Shown here: positions 1 to 11,880 of the stretch, in pieces
Layout of the letters: every line of letters starts with the position of its first letter
How positions within the stretch are numbered: the first letter of the stretch is position 1
Source: Nonomuraea sp. PA05
GTDB lineage: Bacteria > Actinomycetota > Actinomycetes > Streptosporangiales > Streptosporangiaceae
Direction of reading: 5' to 3'
NCBI RefSeq assembly: GCF_008086045.1
Contig: NZ_VSEY01000006.1
Location: forward strand, 124,001-188,000
DNA length: 64,000 bases
Notes under the pieces: model-generated
What the model saw: the letters and a program-made list of their open reading frames with translations, nothing else
What the model was told of the DNA's origin: nothing
The model's database searches: none
Program-made: the position numbers and the translations under genes

Positions 1-1181
1 TCGAGGTGCGCTGGGGCCACGAGGTCACAGGGCTGAGCCAGGACGACTCCGGCGTCACCGTGCACTGCGGCCAGCGGCTGCTGCGGGCGTCGTACGTGCT
101 GGTCTGCGCGGGCGCCAGGGCGCAGGCGATCCGCGACTCGCTGGGCGTGACGTTCTCCGGGGAGACGTTCGAGGACCAGTTCCTGATCTGCGACATCAAG
201 GCGGACCTGCCGGGCTGGGAGAGCGAGCGGCGCTTCTGGTTCGACCCCGTCTGGAACCCCGGCCGCCAGGTGCTGATCCACCCCTGCCCTGGGGGGACGT
301 ACCGGATCGACTGGCAGATCGCCCCCGACTTCATCCCGACGGATGCTGATATTTCGCGAAAAATCAGGCAGATCATTGGCGAGCGGCCGTACGAGCTGCT
401 CTGGCACAGCACGTACCGGTTCCACTCGCGCCTCGCCTCCCGCATGCGGGTCGGCCGGGTCCTCCTGGCGGGCGACTGCGCCCATCTGGTGGCCCCGTTC
501 GGCGCGCGAGGGCTGAACTCCGGGGTGCCGGACGCCGAGAACGCCGCCTGGAAGCTGGCCTTCGCGCTCAACGGCTGGGCGGGGCCAGGGCTGCTGGAGT
601 CGTACCACGCCGAGCGGCACGCGGCCGCGCTGGAGAACCTGGAGGTCACCGCCGCCACCATGCGCTTCCTCGCGCCCGGAACGGTGGAGGAGCGGATGCG
701 CAGGCGTGCGGCGCTGGAGGGCGGGCGGATCGAGGAGGTGGACTCGGGGCGCTTCGCCGAGCCGTTCTGGTATGTGGACTCGCCGCTCACCACGCCCGAG
801 CCGGCCCGGCCGTTCCTGGGCCGGCCGCCCAAGGGGGCGCTGTGCACGCCCGCGCCCGGCGTGATCCTGCCCGATCTGCCGCTCCCCGGGGGCCGGTTGC
901 GGCAGCACACCCGGGATGGATTCCTGGTCCTACTGGGCGATATGTGCGATTCGAGTTTGTTTGTGCAGGTCCTGGGCAAGGTCATTACGGCGCCGCTCGC
1001 CGTACGCGGGCTCGCGGAGATGGATGGGACAGGCTCGCTCGCTGAGAGGCTCGGCGCCGGGCCGGATGAGGCATGGCTCATCAGGCCCGATTCCCACATC
1101 GCCGCGATCATCCCCCATGCGGGGCCGGAGTCGGTGGCGGCTGCTGTGAGCCGTGCGCTAGGCGGCTTTCCTGATATGTGA
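1..1181 (+). CDS. FAD-dependent aromatic monooxygenase, 5' end cut by the window
   Basis: This is the C-terminal ~390 residues of a PHBH-fold flavoprotein monooxygenase, which hydroxylates an aromatic or polyketide-like substrate using NAD(P)H, FAD and O2. The second FAD-binding signature is visible as GDCAHLVAPFGARGLNSG (near residues 155-172 of the visible part), where most homologues have GDAAH. The N-terminal GxGxxG dinucleotide fold must lie upstream of the window, so the start is unseen; the frame is open to the left edge. The C-terminal 130 residues form the thioredoxin-like domain common in this family. It ends 18 bp before otsA, which has its own strong ribosome binding site. The substrate cannot be told from the sequence. 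Confidence 0.85.
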   Translation, partial: EVRWGHEVTGLSQDDSGVTVHCGQRLLRASYVLVCAGARAQAIRDSLGVTFSGETFEDQFLICDIKADLPGWESERRFWFDPVWNPGRQVLIHPCPGGTYRIDWQIAPDFIPTDADISRKIRQIIGERPYELLWHSTYRFHSRLASRMRVGRVLLAGDCAHLVAPFGARGLNSGVPDAENAAWKLAFALNGWAGPGLLESYHAERHAAALENLEVTAATMRFLAPGTVEERMRRRAALEGGRIEEVDSGRFAEPFWYVDSPLTTPEPARPFLGRPPKGALCTPAPGVILPDLPLPGGRLRQHTRDGFLVLLGDMCDSSLFVQVLGKVITAPLAVRGLAEMDGTGSLAERLGAGPDEAWLIRPDSHIAAIIPHAGPESVAAAVSRALGGFPDM

Positions 1182-1199
1182 CCCCATAGGAGGACTGCG

Positions 1200-2633
<1,434 letters not shown>

Positions 2634-2927
2634 CCACGATCTGCGCCACGGACATGCCGACCCCCATGACGACGGCGTAACCGATCGCCTCACCCATGCT
2701 GACCTCGGGCGAGTCGGTGTCGATGGGCGGCTCCTTGCCGGTCGCCTTCTTCCAGGCGAACCCGAGCACCTTCCTGGCCGCCCACGCCGTCACCAGCCCC
2801 ACCAGGCCGCCGACGACGCGCCAGGCGATATCGGGCTTGTCCTCCGCCATGTCGATCTCCCTTCCCCTTTGTAACGAACACTAGTCTCTACCGCTGCGAC
2901 GCCCGCGAAGCCGTACCATAAGGAGGC

Positions 2928-5450
2928 ATGACTCAACAGCGACTACGCCGTCCATCCATGCCCCAAAAGCCGACCCTTGACGGCTTGGAGCAGGTATGGG
3001 TAGCTCGCTGGGAGGAAGAGGGCACCTACCGCTTCGACCGGTCGGCGCCGCGCGAGCGCGTCTACTCCATCGACACGCCCCCGCCGACCGTGTCCGGCTC
3101 GCTGCACGTCGGTCACGCCTTCTCCTACACGCACACCGACATCATGGCGCGCTACCAGCGCATGCTCGGCAAGTCGGTGTTCTACCCGATCGGCTGGGAC
3201 GACAACGGCCTGCCGACCGAGCGCCGCGTGCAGAACGTCTACGGCGTGCGCTGCGACCCGTCGCTGCCGTACGACCCCGGCTTCGTGCCGCCGGACAAGC
3301 CGGGCAAGCGGGAGATCTCCATCTCCCGGCGCAACTTCGTGGAGCTGTGCCACCAGCTCACCGCCGTCGACGAGCAGGCGTACGAGGAGATGTGGCGGCG
3401 CATCGGCCTGTCGGTCGACTGGTCGATGCTCTACACCACGATCGGCGACGAGTCGCGGGCCGTCGCGCAGCGCGCCTTCCTGCGCAACCTGCTGCGCGGC
3501 GAGGCCTACCTGGCCGAGGCGCCGACGCTGTGGGACGTGTCGTTCCGCACCGCCGTGGCCCAGGCCGAGCTGGAGGACCGCGAGTGGCCCGGCGCCTTCC
3601 ACAAGATCTCCTTCTACGGCGAGAAGGGGCCGGTCTGGATCGAGACGACCAGGCCCGAGCTGATCCCGGCCTGCGTGGCGCTGGTCGCGCATCCCGACGA
3701 CGAGCGCTACCAGGAGCTGTTCGGCACCTCGGTGCTGACTCCGCTGTTCGGCGTCGAGGTGCCGGTGCTCGCGCACCGGCTGGCCGAGCCCGACAAGGGC
3801 ACCGGCATCGCGATGATCTGCACGTTCGGCGACATCACCGACGTCACCTGGTGGCGGGAGCTGCACCTGCCGACCCGGCCCGTGATCGGCTGGGACGGGC
3901 GGCTGCTGCCCGAGCCGCCGGAGGGCGTGGAGGCGGAGCCGTACAAGGAGCTGGCCGGCAAGACCGTGCACAGCGCCCGCGAGCGCATCGTGGAGCTGCT
4001 GCGCGAGTCCGGCGACCTCGACGGCGAGCCCCGCCCCGTGCGGCGCACGGTGAAGTTCTTCGAGAAGGGCGACAAGCCCCTTGAGATCGTCACCACCCGC
4101 CAGTGGTACATCCGCAACGGCGGGCGCGACGAGGAGCTGCGCGAGCGGCTGCTGGCGCGCGGGCGCGAGCTGAACTGGCACCCGCCGCACATGCGGGTGC
4201 GCTACGACAACTGGGTCGAGGGGCTCACCGGCGACTGGCTGATCTCGCGGCAGCGCTTCTTCGGCGTGCCGTTCCCCGTGTGGTATCCGATCGACGAGGC
4301 GGGGCAGCCCGTCCACGACGCGCCGATCCTGCCCACCGAGGAGATGCTGCCGGTCGACCCGTCCTCCGACGTGCCGCCCGGCTACACCGAAGAGCAGCGC
4401 GGCGTGCCCGGCGGCTTCATGGCCGACCCCGACGTCATGGACACCTGGGCCACCTCGTCGCTCACCCCGCAGATCGCCGGCCGGTGGGGCACCGACGACG
4501 AGCTGTTCCGCAAGGTCTTCCCCACGAACCTGCGATCGCAGAGCCACGAGATCATCCGCACCTGGCTGTTCGCGACCGTGGTCAGGTCGCACTGCGAGTT
4601 CGGCACGCTGCCGTGGAGCGACGCGGCGATCTCGGGGTGGATCCTCGACCCCGACCGCAAGAAGATGTCCAAGTCCAAGGGCAACGTCGTCACCCCGATC
4701 GACCTGCTGGAGCAGCACGGCTCAGACGCGGTGCGCTACTGGGCGGCCAACGGCCGCTACGGCGTCGACACCGCCTTCGACGCCGGGCAGCTCAAGGTCG
4801 GCCGGCGGCTGGCCATCAAGATCCTGAACGCCTCGAAGTTCGTGCTGGGGCTGGCCGCCGACGAGTCCGCCGCCGAGGTGAGCGAGCCGATCGACCTGGC
4901 CATGCTGGCGGCGCTGTCCGACGCCGTGCGCGAGGCCACGGAGGCGTTCGAGGCCTACGACCACACGCGCGCCGTCGAGGCCGTGGAGCGCTTCTTCTGG
5001 GCGTTCTGCGACGACTACGTGGAGCTGGTCAAGGCCAGGGCCTACGACGGGTCCGGCGGCGAGTCCGGCGCGGGTTCTGCGCACGCCGCGCTGCGGCAGG
5101 CGCTCGACGTGCTGCTGCGGCTGTTCGCGCCGTTCCTGCCGTTCGTGACCGAGGAGGTGTGGTCGTGGTGGCGCGAGGGCTCCGTGCACCGCTCCTCCTG
5201 GCCCGCCGCCGAGCGCGGCACCGGCGATCCCGCCGTGCTGACCGTCGCCTCGGAGGTGCTCGGGCAGATCCGCAAGGCCAAGTCCGAGGCGAAGCTGTCG
5301 ATGCGGGCCGAGGTGTCGCGGCTGACCGTGTGGACGCCCGACCTGGAGCTGGTCCGGCAGGCGCAGGACGACCTGTGCGCCGCCGGGAACGTCGAGGAGT
5401 TCGTGCTCGAGTCAGGTGACACGCTGAAGGTCGAGGTCCACCTGGGCTGA
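2928..5450 (+). CDS. valS: Valine--tRNA ligase
   Basis: This is a class I aminoacyl-tRNA synthetase of 840 residues that charges tRNA-Val. The Rossmann signatures are visible: HVGH at residues 60-63 and KMSKS at 579-583. The sequence resembles the archaeal-like ValRS used by many actinobacteria (for example [17 protein letters not shown] after HVGH). It is shorter than E. coli ValRS. The editing CP1 domain lies between about 200 and 430. An AAGGAGG precedes the ATG by a few bases. A strong terminator hairpin follows immediately. Confidence 0.95.
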   Translation: MTQQRLRRPSMPQKPTLDGLEQVWVARWEEEGTYRFDRSAPRERVYSIDTPPPTVSGSLHVGHAFSYTHTDIMARYQRMLGKSVFYPIGWDDNGLPTERRVQNVYGVRCDPSLPYDPGFVPPDKPGKREISISRRNFVELCHQLTAVDEQAYEEMWRRIGLSVDWSMLYTTIGDESRAVAQRAFLRNLLRGEAYLAEAPTLWDVSFRTAVAQAELEDREWPGAFHKISFYGEKGPVWIETTRPELIPACVALVAHPDDERYQELFGTSVLTPLFGVEVPVLAHRLAEPDKGTGIAMICTFGDITDVTWWRELHLPTRPVIGWDGRLLPEPPEGVEAEPYKELAGKTVHSARERIVELLRESGDLDGEPRPVRRTVKFFEKGDKPLEIVTTRQWYIRNGGRDEELRERLLARGRELNWHPPHMRVRYDNWVEGLTGDWLISRQRFFGVPFPVWYPIDEAGQPVHDAPILPTEEMLPVDPSSDVPPGYTEEQRGVPGGFMADPDVMDTWATSSLTPQIAGRWGTDDELFRKVFPTNLRSQSHEIIRTWLFATVVRSHCEFGTLPWSDAAISGWILDPDRKKMSKSKGNVVTPIDLLEQHGSDAVRYWAANGRYGVDTAFDAGQLKVGRRLAIKILNASKFVLGLAADESAAEVSEPIDLAMLAALSDAVREATEAFEAYDHTRAVEAVERFFWAFCDDYVELVKARAYDGSGGESGAGSAHAALRQALDVLLRLFAPFLPFVTEEVWSWWREGSVHRSSWPAAERGTGDPAVLTVASEVLGQIRKAKSEAKLSMRAEVSRLTVWTPDLELVRQAQDDLCAAGNVEEFVLESGDTLKVEVHLG

Positions 5451-5465
5451 GGCTGGTGAACGCGG

Positions 5466-5494
5466 GACGCCGGGCGTGGTTCGCGCCCGGCGTC
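5466..5494. terminator. Bidirectional terminator between valS and the ArsR-type regulator
   Basis: GACGCCGGGCG and CGCCCGGCGTC form a perfect 11-bp stem around a 7-nt loop. The stem sits between convergent genes and touches the last two bases of the regulator's stop codon. No U-tract is present, as is usual in actinomycetes. Confidence 0.75.
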
Positions 5495-6023
5495 ACGCGT
5501 CCCTGCTGACGTCCCTGCTGACGTCTTTGTGAATGGCGAGGAAGAGCGAGTACGCCTCCCCGCCCGGCGCCGGCTGCCGGTGCGCGAACTCGTCGAACAC
5601 CTCCTGCAGCCGTTCGGTCAGCTCGGCGTGCCCTTCGGGGGTGAGCCTGAGCCCGAGCCTGGTGAAGCTGCCCTCCTCGATGTCGACCAGCCTGATCTCC
5701 TCCAGGAACGCGTCCAGCATGGCGGTCCTGCCGCCCGTCACGCCGCTCTCGCGGACGTCCATCTCCCACGACTTGCCGGTGGCCCGGTAGGGGATCTCGG
5801 TCGAGCCGCGCGGGCCGGGCCTGCTCGGCTCGGCCACCAGGAATCCGGTCTCCACCAGCTTGCGCACGTGGTGCAGGGTCGTGGCGGGGTTCGCGCCGAG
5901 CCGGTCGGCGAGCTCCTTGTTGGTGAGCGCCTGGTCCAGGCAGAGGCGCAGGATGCGCAGCCGTACGGAGGAGGCCAGCGCGCGGGCCTCGGCCTCGGTC
6001 GCGGGACGGCGTTTGGTGGCCAT
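5493..6023 (-). CDS. ArsR-like winged-helix regulator
   Basis: This is a 176-residue DNA-binding regulator with an N-terminal winged helix (about 12-75: ALASSVRLRILRLCL, then LTNKELADRLGANPATTLHHVRKLVETGFL), followed by a domain seen in actinobacterial ArsR-type regulators that control drug exporters. It is divergent from an MFS gene, with 57 bp between them holding a large inverted repeat; this argues that it represses both genes. No metal-binding cysteine pair is present, so the ligand is probably organic. The C-terminus is built from a 12-bp tandem duplication encoding DVSRDVSRDA, a likely replication-slippage product. Confidence 0.85.
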   Translation of the reverse strand: MATKRRPATEAEARALASSVRLRILRLCLDQALTNKELADRLGANPATTLHHVRKLVETGFLVAEPSRPGPRGSTEIPYRATGKSWEMDVRESGVTGGRTAMLDAFLEEIRLVDIEEGSFTRLGLRLTPEGHAELTERLQEVFDEFAHRQPAPGGEAYSLFLAIHKDVSRDVSRDA

Positions 6024-6036
6024 GGCAGGCCACCCT

Positions 6037-6066
6037 ATAACCGGTTGAAATTACCCAATCGGTTAT
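6037..6066. promoter_or_regulatory. Palindromic operator between regulator and MFS transporter
   Basis: ATAACCGGTTG (6037-6047) and CAATCGGTTAT (6056-6066) are inverted copies differing at one position, separated by 8 bp. The site lies midway in the divergent 57-bp spacer and covers the likely core promoters, as expected for an autorepressed ArsR-type switch. Confidence 0.7.
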
Positions 6067-6080
6067 GAGAGGTTCTGGGA

Positions 6081-7310
6081 GTGAGCCTCTTACGCGACCA
6101 CGACTTCCGGGGGCTGTTCCTGGCCGACGCCGCCAGCCAGGTGGGCAGCCAGCTCCTGTTCCTGGCCCTGCCCCTGGTCGCGGTGACCGCGCTGGACGTG
6201 TCGGCGTTCGAGCTCGGCGTGCTGACCGCGTGCGAGACGCTGGCGTTCGTGGTGATCGGGCTGCCCGCCGGCGCGATCGTCGACCGGCGGCGCAAGCGGG
6301 TCGTCATGGTGGTCAGCGACTGGGCGCGGGCGCTCGCGCTGGCCTCCGTGCCGCTGGCCTGGTGGCTGGACGTCCTGACGATCTACCAGCTGTACGCCGT
6401 GGCGCTGGTGCTCGGGGTGTTCACCGTGTTCTTCGACGCCGCGTACCAGAGCTACCTGCCGCACCTCGTCGGGCGCGAGCGGCTGGTCGAGGGCAACTCC
6501 ACGCTGGAGGTCGTCCGCACGGTCGCGCAGCTCGGCGGGCCCAGCGTCGGCGGCTACCTGATCCAGTTCCTCACCGCGCCGTTCGCGCTGATCATCACCG
6601 TGGCCGGGTTCGCCTGGTCGGCGCTGTGCCTGGGCACCATCCGCAAGCGGGAGGAGCGCCAGGAGCGGCCCAGGGCCCACCTGGGCAAGGAGATCGCCGA
6701 AGGCGTCCGGTTCGTGCTCGGCCACCCGCTGCTGCGCCGCATCGCCGGCTGCACCGGCACCGCGAACCTGTTCTCCTCGATCATCCACCCGATGGTCCTG
6801 CTGCTGCTGGCCAGGGAGCTGGCCGTGAGCGCGGGCACGATCGGCCTGCTCATGTCGGCGGCGGGGCTCGGCGGCTTCGCGGGCGCGCTGCTCAACGCGC
6901 GGCTGGCCCGGTGGCTGGGGCAGGGGCCGACGATGTGGCTGGCCATCGTGGTGCCCGCGCCGCTGGCGTTCCTGCTGCCGTGGGTGCAGGCCGACTGGCG
7001 GCTCGGGCTGGTCGTGCTGTACGAGTTCTGCATGGGGGCGGGCGTGGTCGTCTACAACGTCACCCAGCTCAGCTTCCGCCAGGCCGCCACCCCCGAGGCG
7101 CTGCTCGGCCGGATGAACGCCACCATGCGCTTCCTCGTCTGGGGCACGATGCCGCTGGGCGCGCTGCTCGGCGGCGTGCTGGGCGAGACGATCGGCATCA
7201 GGGGCGCGCTGGTGGTCGGCGCCGTCGGGGGGTGCCTGGCGTTCCTGTGGGTGTTCACCTCGCCCCTGCGCACGATGCGGGAGCTGCCCGTGCCCGCGCG
7301 GCCTCAGTAG
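6081..7310 (+). CDS. MFS transporter (MFS_3/enterobactin-exporter-like)
   Basis: This 409-residue major facilitator protein has about 11-12 hydrophobic segments and the loop 2-3 signature GAIVDRRRKRVVM. It resembles the EntS-like drug and siderophore exporters of actinomycetes. The GTG start follows a modest GGGA site. It is divergent from an ArsR-type regulator with a shared operator, so expression is probably substrate-induced. Its 3' end overlaps the convergent DUF6351 gene by 7 bp. The exported compound is not predictable. Confidence 0.88.
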   Translation: MSLLRDHDFRGLFLADAASQVGSQLLFLALPLVAVTALDVSAFELGVLTACETLAFVVIGLPAGAIVDRRRKRVVMVVSDWARALALASVPLAWWLDVLTIYQLYAVALVLGVFTVFFDAAYQSYLPHLVGRERLVEGNSTLEVVRTVAQLGGPSVGGYLIQFLTAPFALIITVAGFAWSALCLGTIRKREERQERPRAHLGKEIAEGVRFVLGHPLLRRIAGCTGTANLFSSIIHPMVLLLLARELAVSAGTIGLLMSAAGLGGFAGALLNARLARWLGQGPTMWLAIVVPAPLAFLLPWVQADWRLGLVVLYEFCMGAGVVVYNVTQLSFRQAATPEALLGRMNATMRFLVWGTMPLGALLGGVLGETIGIRGALVVGAVGGCLAFLWVFTSPLRTMRELPVPARPQ

Positions 7311-9439
7311 TCGCACACCCCCGCCGGGAAGATCTGCTTCAGCCTGGCCCGCTGGCCGGGCTCCGGGTGCCACGAGCCGTACAGACCCTTGGCGACCGCC
7401 CGCTCGACCGGCTGGAGGCGGCACTTGTGGACGCCGCCCTCGATCGGGCCGCCCGCCACCGTGCGGGAGGTGCCGTAGAGGGGGAAGCGCTGGGTGCACG
7501 GGCCGGGGGAGCGGCGGTCGAGGACGCCGTCCCAGGCGTGCGGGCCCGCGGCGATCTCGGTGCCGTCCGTGGCGAAGCAGCGATCGACGGCCTGGGGCGG
7601 CTTGTTCCCGACGACGCCCCGCGCCGGATATCTCCGGATGTTGGCCATCCAGGCGTCGATGACCTGGAGCGCCTCCGGCGTCTGGTCGAACATCGGCCCG
7701 TCAGGACGGGCGTCGGTGAACCAGATGACCTGGTTGCCCGCCCGGCCGTCGTGGTCCAGCATGCGCTTCCTGGAGGCGAACGACTGGTGCGCGTTGTGCA
7801 TGTCCAACTGCTCCTCCAGGTAGTGCCTCCAGTCGATGACCGGCAGGTCGATGTCGCCGCCGAACACCAGGCCGCTGCGCCGCACGTTCCTGATCGCCTC
7901 CGGGTCGCCCGTCCGTCTCGGGGCCGGATCGCCGCTCAGGTTCGCGTTGCGGGCGCTCCACGGGTCGAGGTCGGCCGGACAGGCGGTCCGGACGAACGGG
8001 CAGCCCTCCTGCACCATGTCGGCCGCCTCCTTCCACGACCCCACCTCGGCGTTGAGATCGAGGAACTCCTCCGGCGTGATCACCCCGTCCGTCAGCGCCT
8101 TGAGCCCGTACTGGACGCCGACGTTGTCCCAGGTCGAACGGGCGTAGCCGCGCTCGTCCACGCCGTACACCTTGCGCAGGTCGTCCCAGTGCGTCCACTG
8201 GACGGTGTCCTTGACGCCCGGCGGGTCCATGCGCTGCCACTCGGGGTCGTTGTTGCTCGTCCACAGCGGGTTCATGGTCAGCGGAGTCAGGCCGCGCCAG
8301 CCGTTGACGCACTCGTCGGAGCCGGGCCGGCCCGTTAGCGGGTTGACGACCGTGTCGCTGGCGTTCATGCCGATCAGGGCCGTGCGGTCGTCCCAGCGGG
8401 CCCATCGGGGGTGCTGATCCATGTAGCGTTCGAGCAGCTCGCAGTCGCCCACGTGGATGGTCTGGGTGACCATGTCCGGATAGGAGTACTGCGGGATGGC
8501 GGCGTCGATCACCCGGTCGCCGTGATTCTGGCCGTAGACGTACTGCTGGATCGCGCCGCCCGAGGCGCCCACGCCCACCGTGTAGAGCGGCGTGCCGTGC
8601 CGCTCGACGAAGCGCTCCTTGACCATCAGGGCCGTCTCGCCGCCCAGGATCAGGTTGTAGTGGGTGGAGGTGCGGGTGCCCGAGGAGTGCAGGACCGCGT
8701 AGCCCTTGCCCAGCCCGTACGGGTCGAGCGCGCCGCCGCCCAGCGTGCCCTGGTCGTGGCCGATCGCCACGCCGCCGTCGAAGCGGTACATCGCCCGCTG
8801 GTTCCAGCCGTTCTCGATCATGGCGATCGAGTAGAGGAAGCGGTTGATGACGCCGCGCTCCCGCCGTACCACGAAGTCGACCGTACGGCCGTCCAGCAGC
8901 GTCGTCGTCGCCAGGTCGGCGGGGCGGCCCTGTTCGGGCATCGGCTTGTACGTGCCGTCAGTGGAGCGGTAGAGGCGGTCGGTCACCGTCGGGGCGAAGC
9001 AGTCCCTGCTCCAGCCGCCTTCGACGCGCATGCCCTGGCCGTCCTGGTTGTCCGCGACCGGCGGGCCCAGCCCGCTGCGCTCGGTCTTGCACAGGAACGG
9101 GTACTGGTGCGCGCCCGAGAAGACCGGGCCCTCGACGGGGTGGTTGCGGATCTTCAACGACCTCCTGTGCGGGCCTGACGTGGCGGTGATCGTGTTGTCG
9201 CCCGTGACCAGGCCGTCCACCAGGCCGGTGAGGCCGTCCCCGGTCCGCCTGAAGACCGCCGTCACGTCCTCGCCGTTGCGCAGCACCCTGCTCGCGCCAC
9301 GCACCCTGATCAGGGCGTCGCCGCCCGTCACCTGGTCGGGGCGGCTGGACAGCACCTCCAGCGCCACGTCGGCGCGGGAGACGGGAGCGGGGGCGAGTGA
9401 CGCCAGCAGGGTGAGGACCAGCACCGTCTTCATGACCAT
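7304..9439 (-). CDS. Secreted DUF6351 alpha/beta-hydrolase-like protein
   Basis: This 711-residue protein begins with a signal peptide (about 1-23, ending near SRADV). A small beta-rich domain (25-100) precedes a large tannase/hydrolase-like region with a nucleophile-elbow motif GASGG at residues 291-295 (candidate Ser293). Several cysteines are scattered through it, consistent with an extracellular disulfide-bonded protein. Homologues are annotated DUF6351 with no proven substrate; an esterase or depolymerase role is an inference. Its start region is divergent from the AI-2E permease. Confidence 0.8.
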   Translation of the reverse strand: MVMKTVLVLTLLASLAPAPVSRADVALEVLSSRPDQVTGGDALIRVRGASRVLRNGEDVTAVFRRTGDGLTGLVDGLVTGDNTITATSGPHRRSLKIRNHPVEGPVFSGAHQYPFLCKTERSGLGPPVADNQDGQGMRVEGGWSRDCFAPTVTDRLYRSTDGTYKPMPEQGRPADLATTTLLDGRTVDFVVRRERGVINRFLYSIAMIENGWNQRAMYRFDGGVAIGHDQGTLGGGALDPYGLGKGYAVLHSSGTRTSTHYNLILGGETALMVKERFVERHGTPLYTVGVGASGGAIQQYVYGQNHGDRVIDAAIPQYSYPDMVTQTIHVGDCELLERYMDQHPRWARWDDRTALIGMNASDTVVNPLTGRPGSDECVNGWRGLTPLTMNPLWTSNNDPEWQRMDPPGVKDTVQWTHWDDLRKVYGVDERGYARSTWDNVGVQYGLKALTDGVITPEEFLDLNAEVGSWKEAADMVQEGCPFVRTACPADLDPWSARNANLSGDPAPRRTGDPEAIRNVRRSGLVFGGDIDLPVIDWRHYLEEQLDMHNAHQSFASRKRMLDHDGRAGNQVIWFTDARPDGPMFDQTPEALQVIDAWMANIRRYPARGVVGNKPPQAVDRCFATDGTEIAAGPHAWDGVLDRRSPGPCTQRFPLYGTSRTVAGGPIEGGVHKCRLQPVERAVAKGLYGSWHPEPGQRARLKQIFPAGVCDY

Positions 9440-9581
9440 GACGGTGACACGCGCTCCTGCCCTTGCCCAGGCCCGATCTGCCGGAGGTGAGCGGCACTTT
9501 CATGTGCTGCGCCATTACGCTCTCGGCTGCCGGGCCGATATCCGCGCGCATCCAGGGCCAGGACGTGCCAGTCTTGAACAC

Positions 9582-10814
9582 GTGCTCTCCGACCGCCCAA
9601 CCAAGCTCGTGCCGCCCGTGCTCGCCAGGATGGCCGCATGGAGTGGGTGCCTGATCCTCGTCGGCGTGGTCGTCTACTTCATCGTCCAGGCGATCGCCCG
9701 CCTGGCGTTCGTGGCGCTGCCCGTGGCGATCGCGCTCCTGCTCACCGCGCTGCTGTTCCCGCTGACCAACGCGCTGCGCAACGCCGGCATGCGGCCCATC
9801 TACGCCACCTGGATCACCATGCTGGTGGCCCTGGCCGTGCTCGTCGGCACCGGCTGGCTGGTCGGCGCGCGGGCCAGCGAGGAGTTCCCCAACCTGGTCG
9901 AGCAGGTCCAGGACACGGCCAGATCCGTGCAGGAATGGCTGATCCAGGGCCCGCTGCACCTGGAACAGACGCAGATCACCGGCTACGTCGACGAGCTCGC
10001 CACCATGCTCAACGCCCAGCGCACCGCCATCACCGGCACCGTGCTGTCGGCCGGCGCGGTGGCCGTCGAGGTGCTGGCGTCCATCGTGCTGCTGCTGTTC
10101 GTGACGTTCTTCCTGCTCAAGGACGGCGACCGGATCTGGTCGTGGTTCCTGAAGGGGTTCGGCGGGGTGTCGCCGCGCGTCGATCGGGCCGGGCGGGCCG
10201 CCTGGGCCACGCTCTCCCACTACGTCCAGGGCACGGTGGCGGTGGCCGCCGTGCACGGCCTGATCATGGGCATCGTGCTGGCCGGGATGGGCGTGCCGCT
10301 CTGGGCGCCGCTGGCCGTGCTGATCTTCTTCGCCAGCTTCATCCCGATCGTCGGCATCTTCTTCGCGGGCACCATCGCGACCCTGGTCACCCTGGGGGCC
10401 AAGGGGCTCGTGTACGCGCTGATCTTCCTCGGCATCCTCATCGTGGAGCAGCAGCTCGAGAACCACGTGCTGCAGCCGCTGATCGTGGGGCGGGCGCTCA
10501 ACTTCCACCCGCTGGCCATCATCCTCGTGCTGTCGGTCGGGGGCATCCTGGCGGGCATCGCGGGGGCCGCCGTGGCCGTGCCGGTGGCGGCGGTGATCTA
10601 CCGGGCGCTGCCGGAGCTCCGGCATCAACCACCCGAACTGCCACCAGGCCATTCCGACGCCCCGCCCGGCGACGATCCACCGCCACCGCCGCCACCGTCG
10701 CCGGGGCCGCGGCCCGCCGGGGCGCCTCGCGACGCCTTCGAAGCCCGTGACGAGCCGCGCGGGGCCGCGGGCCCGGGTGCCACTGGCGACAAGCACGGGG
10801 AGGACACGGAGTAA
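9582..10814 (+). CDS. AI-2E family (PF01594) permease
   Basis: This is a polytopic inner-membrane protein of about 410 residues with three N-terminal helices, a long soluble loop (residues ~95-150) and a C-terminal helix bundle containing the family's IPIVGIFFAG and EQQLENHVLQP motifs. Members export small molecules or act as ion antiporters. The last 65 residues are a proline-rich charged tail. GTG at 9582 was chosen; ATG at 9630 is an alternative, and the longer upstream reading frame is antisense to the DUF6351 gene and was rejected. The substrate is unknown. Confidence 0.85.
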   Translation: MLSDRPTKLVPPVLARMAAWSGCLILVGVVVYFIVQAIARLAFVALPVAIALLLTALLFPLTNALRNAGMRPIYATWITMLVALAVLVGTGWLVGARASEEFPNLVEQVQDTARSVQEWLIQGPLHLEQTQITGYVDELATMLNAQRTAITGTVLSAGAVAVEVLASIVLLLFVTFFLLKDGDRIWSWFLKGFGGVSPRVDRAGRAAWATLSHYVQGTVAVAAVHGLIMGIVLAGMGVPLWAPLAVLIFFASFIPIVGIFFAGTIATLVTLGAKGLVYALIFLGILIVEQQLENHVLQPLIVGRALNFHPLAIILVLSVGGILAGIAGAAVAVPVAAVIYRALPELRHQPPELPPGHSDAPPGDDPPPPPPPSPGPRPAGAPRDAFEARDEPRGAAGPGATGDKHGEDTE

Positions 10815-10825
10815 CCTCGTCACCC

Positions 10826-11380
10826 GTGACGCGTTCCTCCATCACCACCCCGCCGCCGGGCGCGCAGGCGCCCGCCGCGCATCCCGATGCGCCGCAGGCG
10901 GGCACCACCCTGGGCTCCCACTACAGTCAGTGCTTCGGCTGCGGCACCGGCCACCCGACCGGGCTGCACCTCAACGCCAGAACCCCCGACGGCGCCACTG
11001 TGGAGGCCGAGTTCACGGTGGGGGAGGCGCACCAGGGCGCGCCGAGCCTCGCCCACGGCGGCGTCCTGGCCGCGGCCATGGACGAAGTCATCGGAATGTC
11101 CGTCTACCTGTTCCACAAGCCCTATGTGACGGGACGGCTGGAGACCGACTATCTGCTCCCCGTTCCCGTGGGCACGACACTCCACCTGCGTGCCTGGTGC
11201 AACGGCATCGACGGCAGAAAGGCGTACCTTGAGGCTGAGGGGCGCATCGGCGCCCCAGACGGACCGGTCGCCGTCCGCGCGGCAGCGCTGTTCATCGAGG
11301 TGAACATGGAACACTTCGCCAAGCACGGCGATCTGGCCGCCATCGCCGCCGAACACCAGGACTACGAGGTGAACCCTTGA
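10826..11380 (+). CDS. PaaI-like hotdog thioesterase
   Basis: This 184-residue protein has an N-terminal low-complexity stretch of about 30 residues, then a hotdog fold with [14 protein letters not shown] and the active-site region [16 protein letters not shown]. It probably hydrolyses an acyl-CoA thioester. It overlaps dut by 4 bp (TTGA), so the two are translationally coupled. The GTG start lies just after the AI-2E gene. Confidence 0.85.
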   Translation: MTRSSITTPPPGAQAPAAHPDAPQAGTTLGSHYSQCFGCGTGHPTGLHLNARTPDGATVEAEFTVGEAHQGAPSLAHGGVLAAAMDEVIGMSVYLFHKPYVTGRLETDYLLPVPVGTTLHLRAWCNGIDGRKAYLEAEGRIGAPDGPVAVRAAALFIEVNMEHFAKHGDLAAIAAEHQDYEVNP

Positions 11381-11817
11381 GCGAGGCAGAGGTCCTCATC
11401 CAGCGGCTCGACCCCGAGCTGCCGATCCCGTCGTACGCCCATCCGGGAGACGCGGGAGCCGACCTCTACGCGGCCGGAGACGTGGAGCTGATGCCCGGCG
11501 AGCGCGCCGTCGTCGGCACGGGCGTGGCGATCGCCCTGCCCGATGGCTATGCCGCGTTCGTGCATCCACGTTCGGGGCTGGCGGCCAGGCACGGCGTCAC
11601 GCTCGTCAACGCGCCCGGCACGGTGGACGCCGGCTACCGGGGCGAGATCAAGGTGACGGTGATCAACACGGACCTCAAGGAGCCCTTCCGGCTGCGAAGG
11701 GGTGACCGGGTGGCGCAGCTCGTGATCCAGCGGGTCGAGCGGGTGGCGTTCACGGTGGCCGAGCGGCTGCCGGAGTCCGTGCGCGGCGCCAACGGATTCG
11801 GATCGACCGGCCGCTGA
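11377..11817 (+). CDS. dut: dUTP diphosphatase
   Basis: This 146-residue homotrimeric dUTPase hydrolyses dUTP to dUMP, preventing uracil incorporation. All five motifs are visible: [33 protein letters not shown] and the C-terminal [11 protein letters not shown]. The TTG start overlaps the stop of the thioesterase. It heads the conserved actinobacterial block dut-DUF3710-OB-fold-DUF3159. Confidence 0.96.
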   Translation: MSEAEVLIQRLDPELPIPSYAHPGDAGADLYAAGDVELMPGERAVVGTGVAIALPDGYAAFVHPRSGLAARHGVTLVNAPGTVDAGYRGEIKVTVINTDLKEPFRLRRGDRVAQLVIQRVERVAFTVAERLPESVRGANGFGSTGR

Positions 11818-11880
11818 CGGGAAGGGGCCCGGCAGGGCCCGACGAACCACGGGCCCGCAGCGGCCCGACGAGCAGGGAGA

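Noticed and set aside
9030..9581. Longer N-terminus for the AI-2E permease
   Set aside because: The extra residues are antisense to the DUF6351 gene and have no membrane segments or family match.
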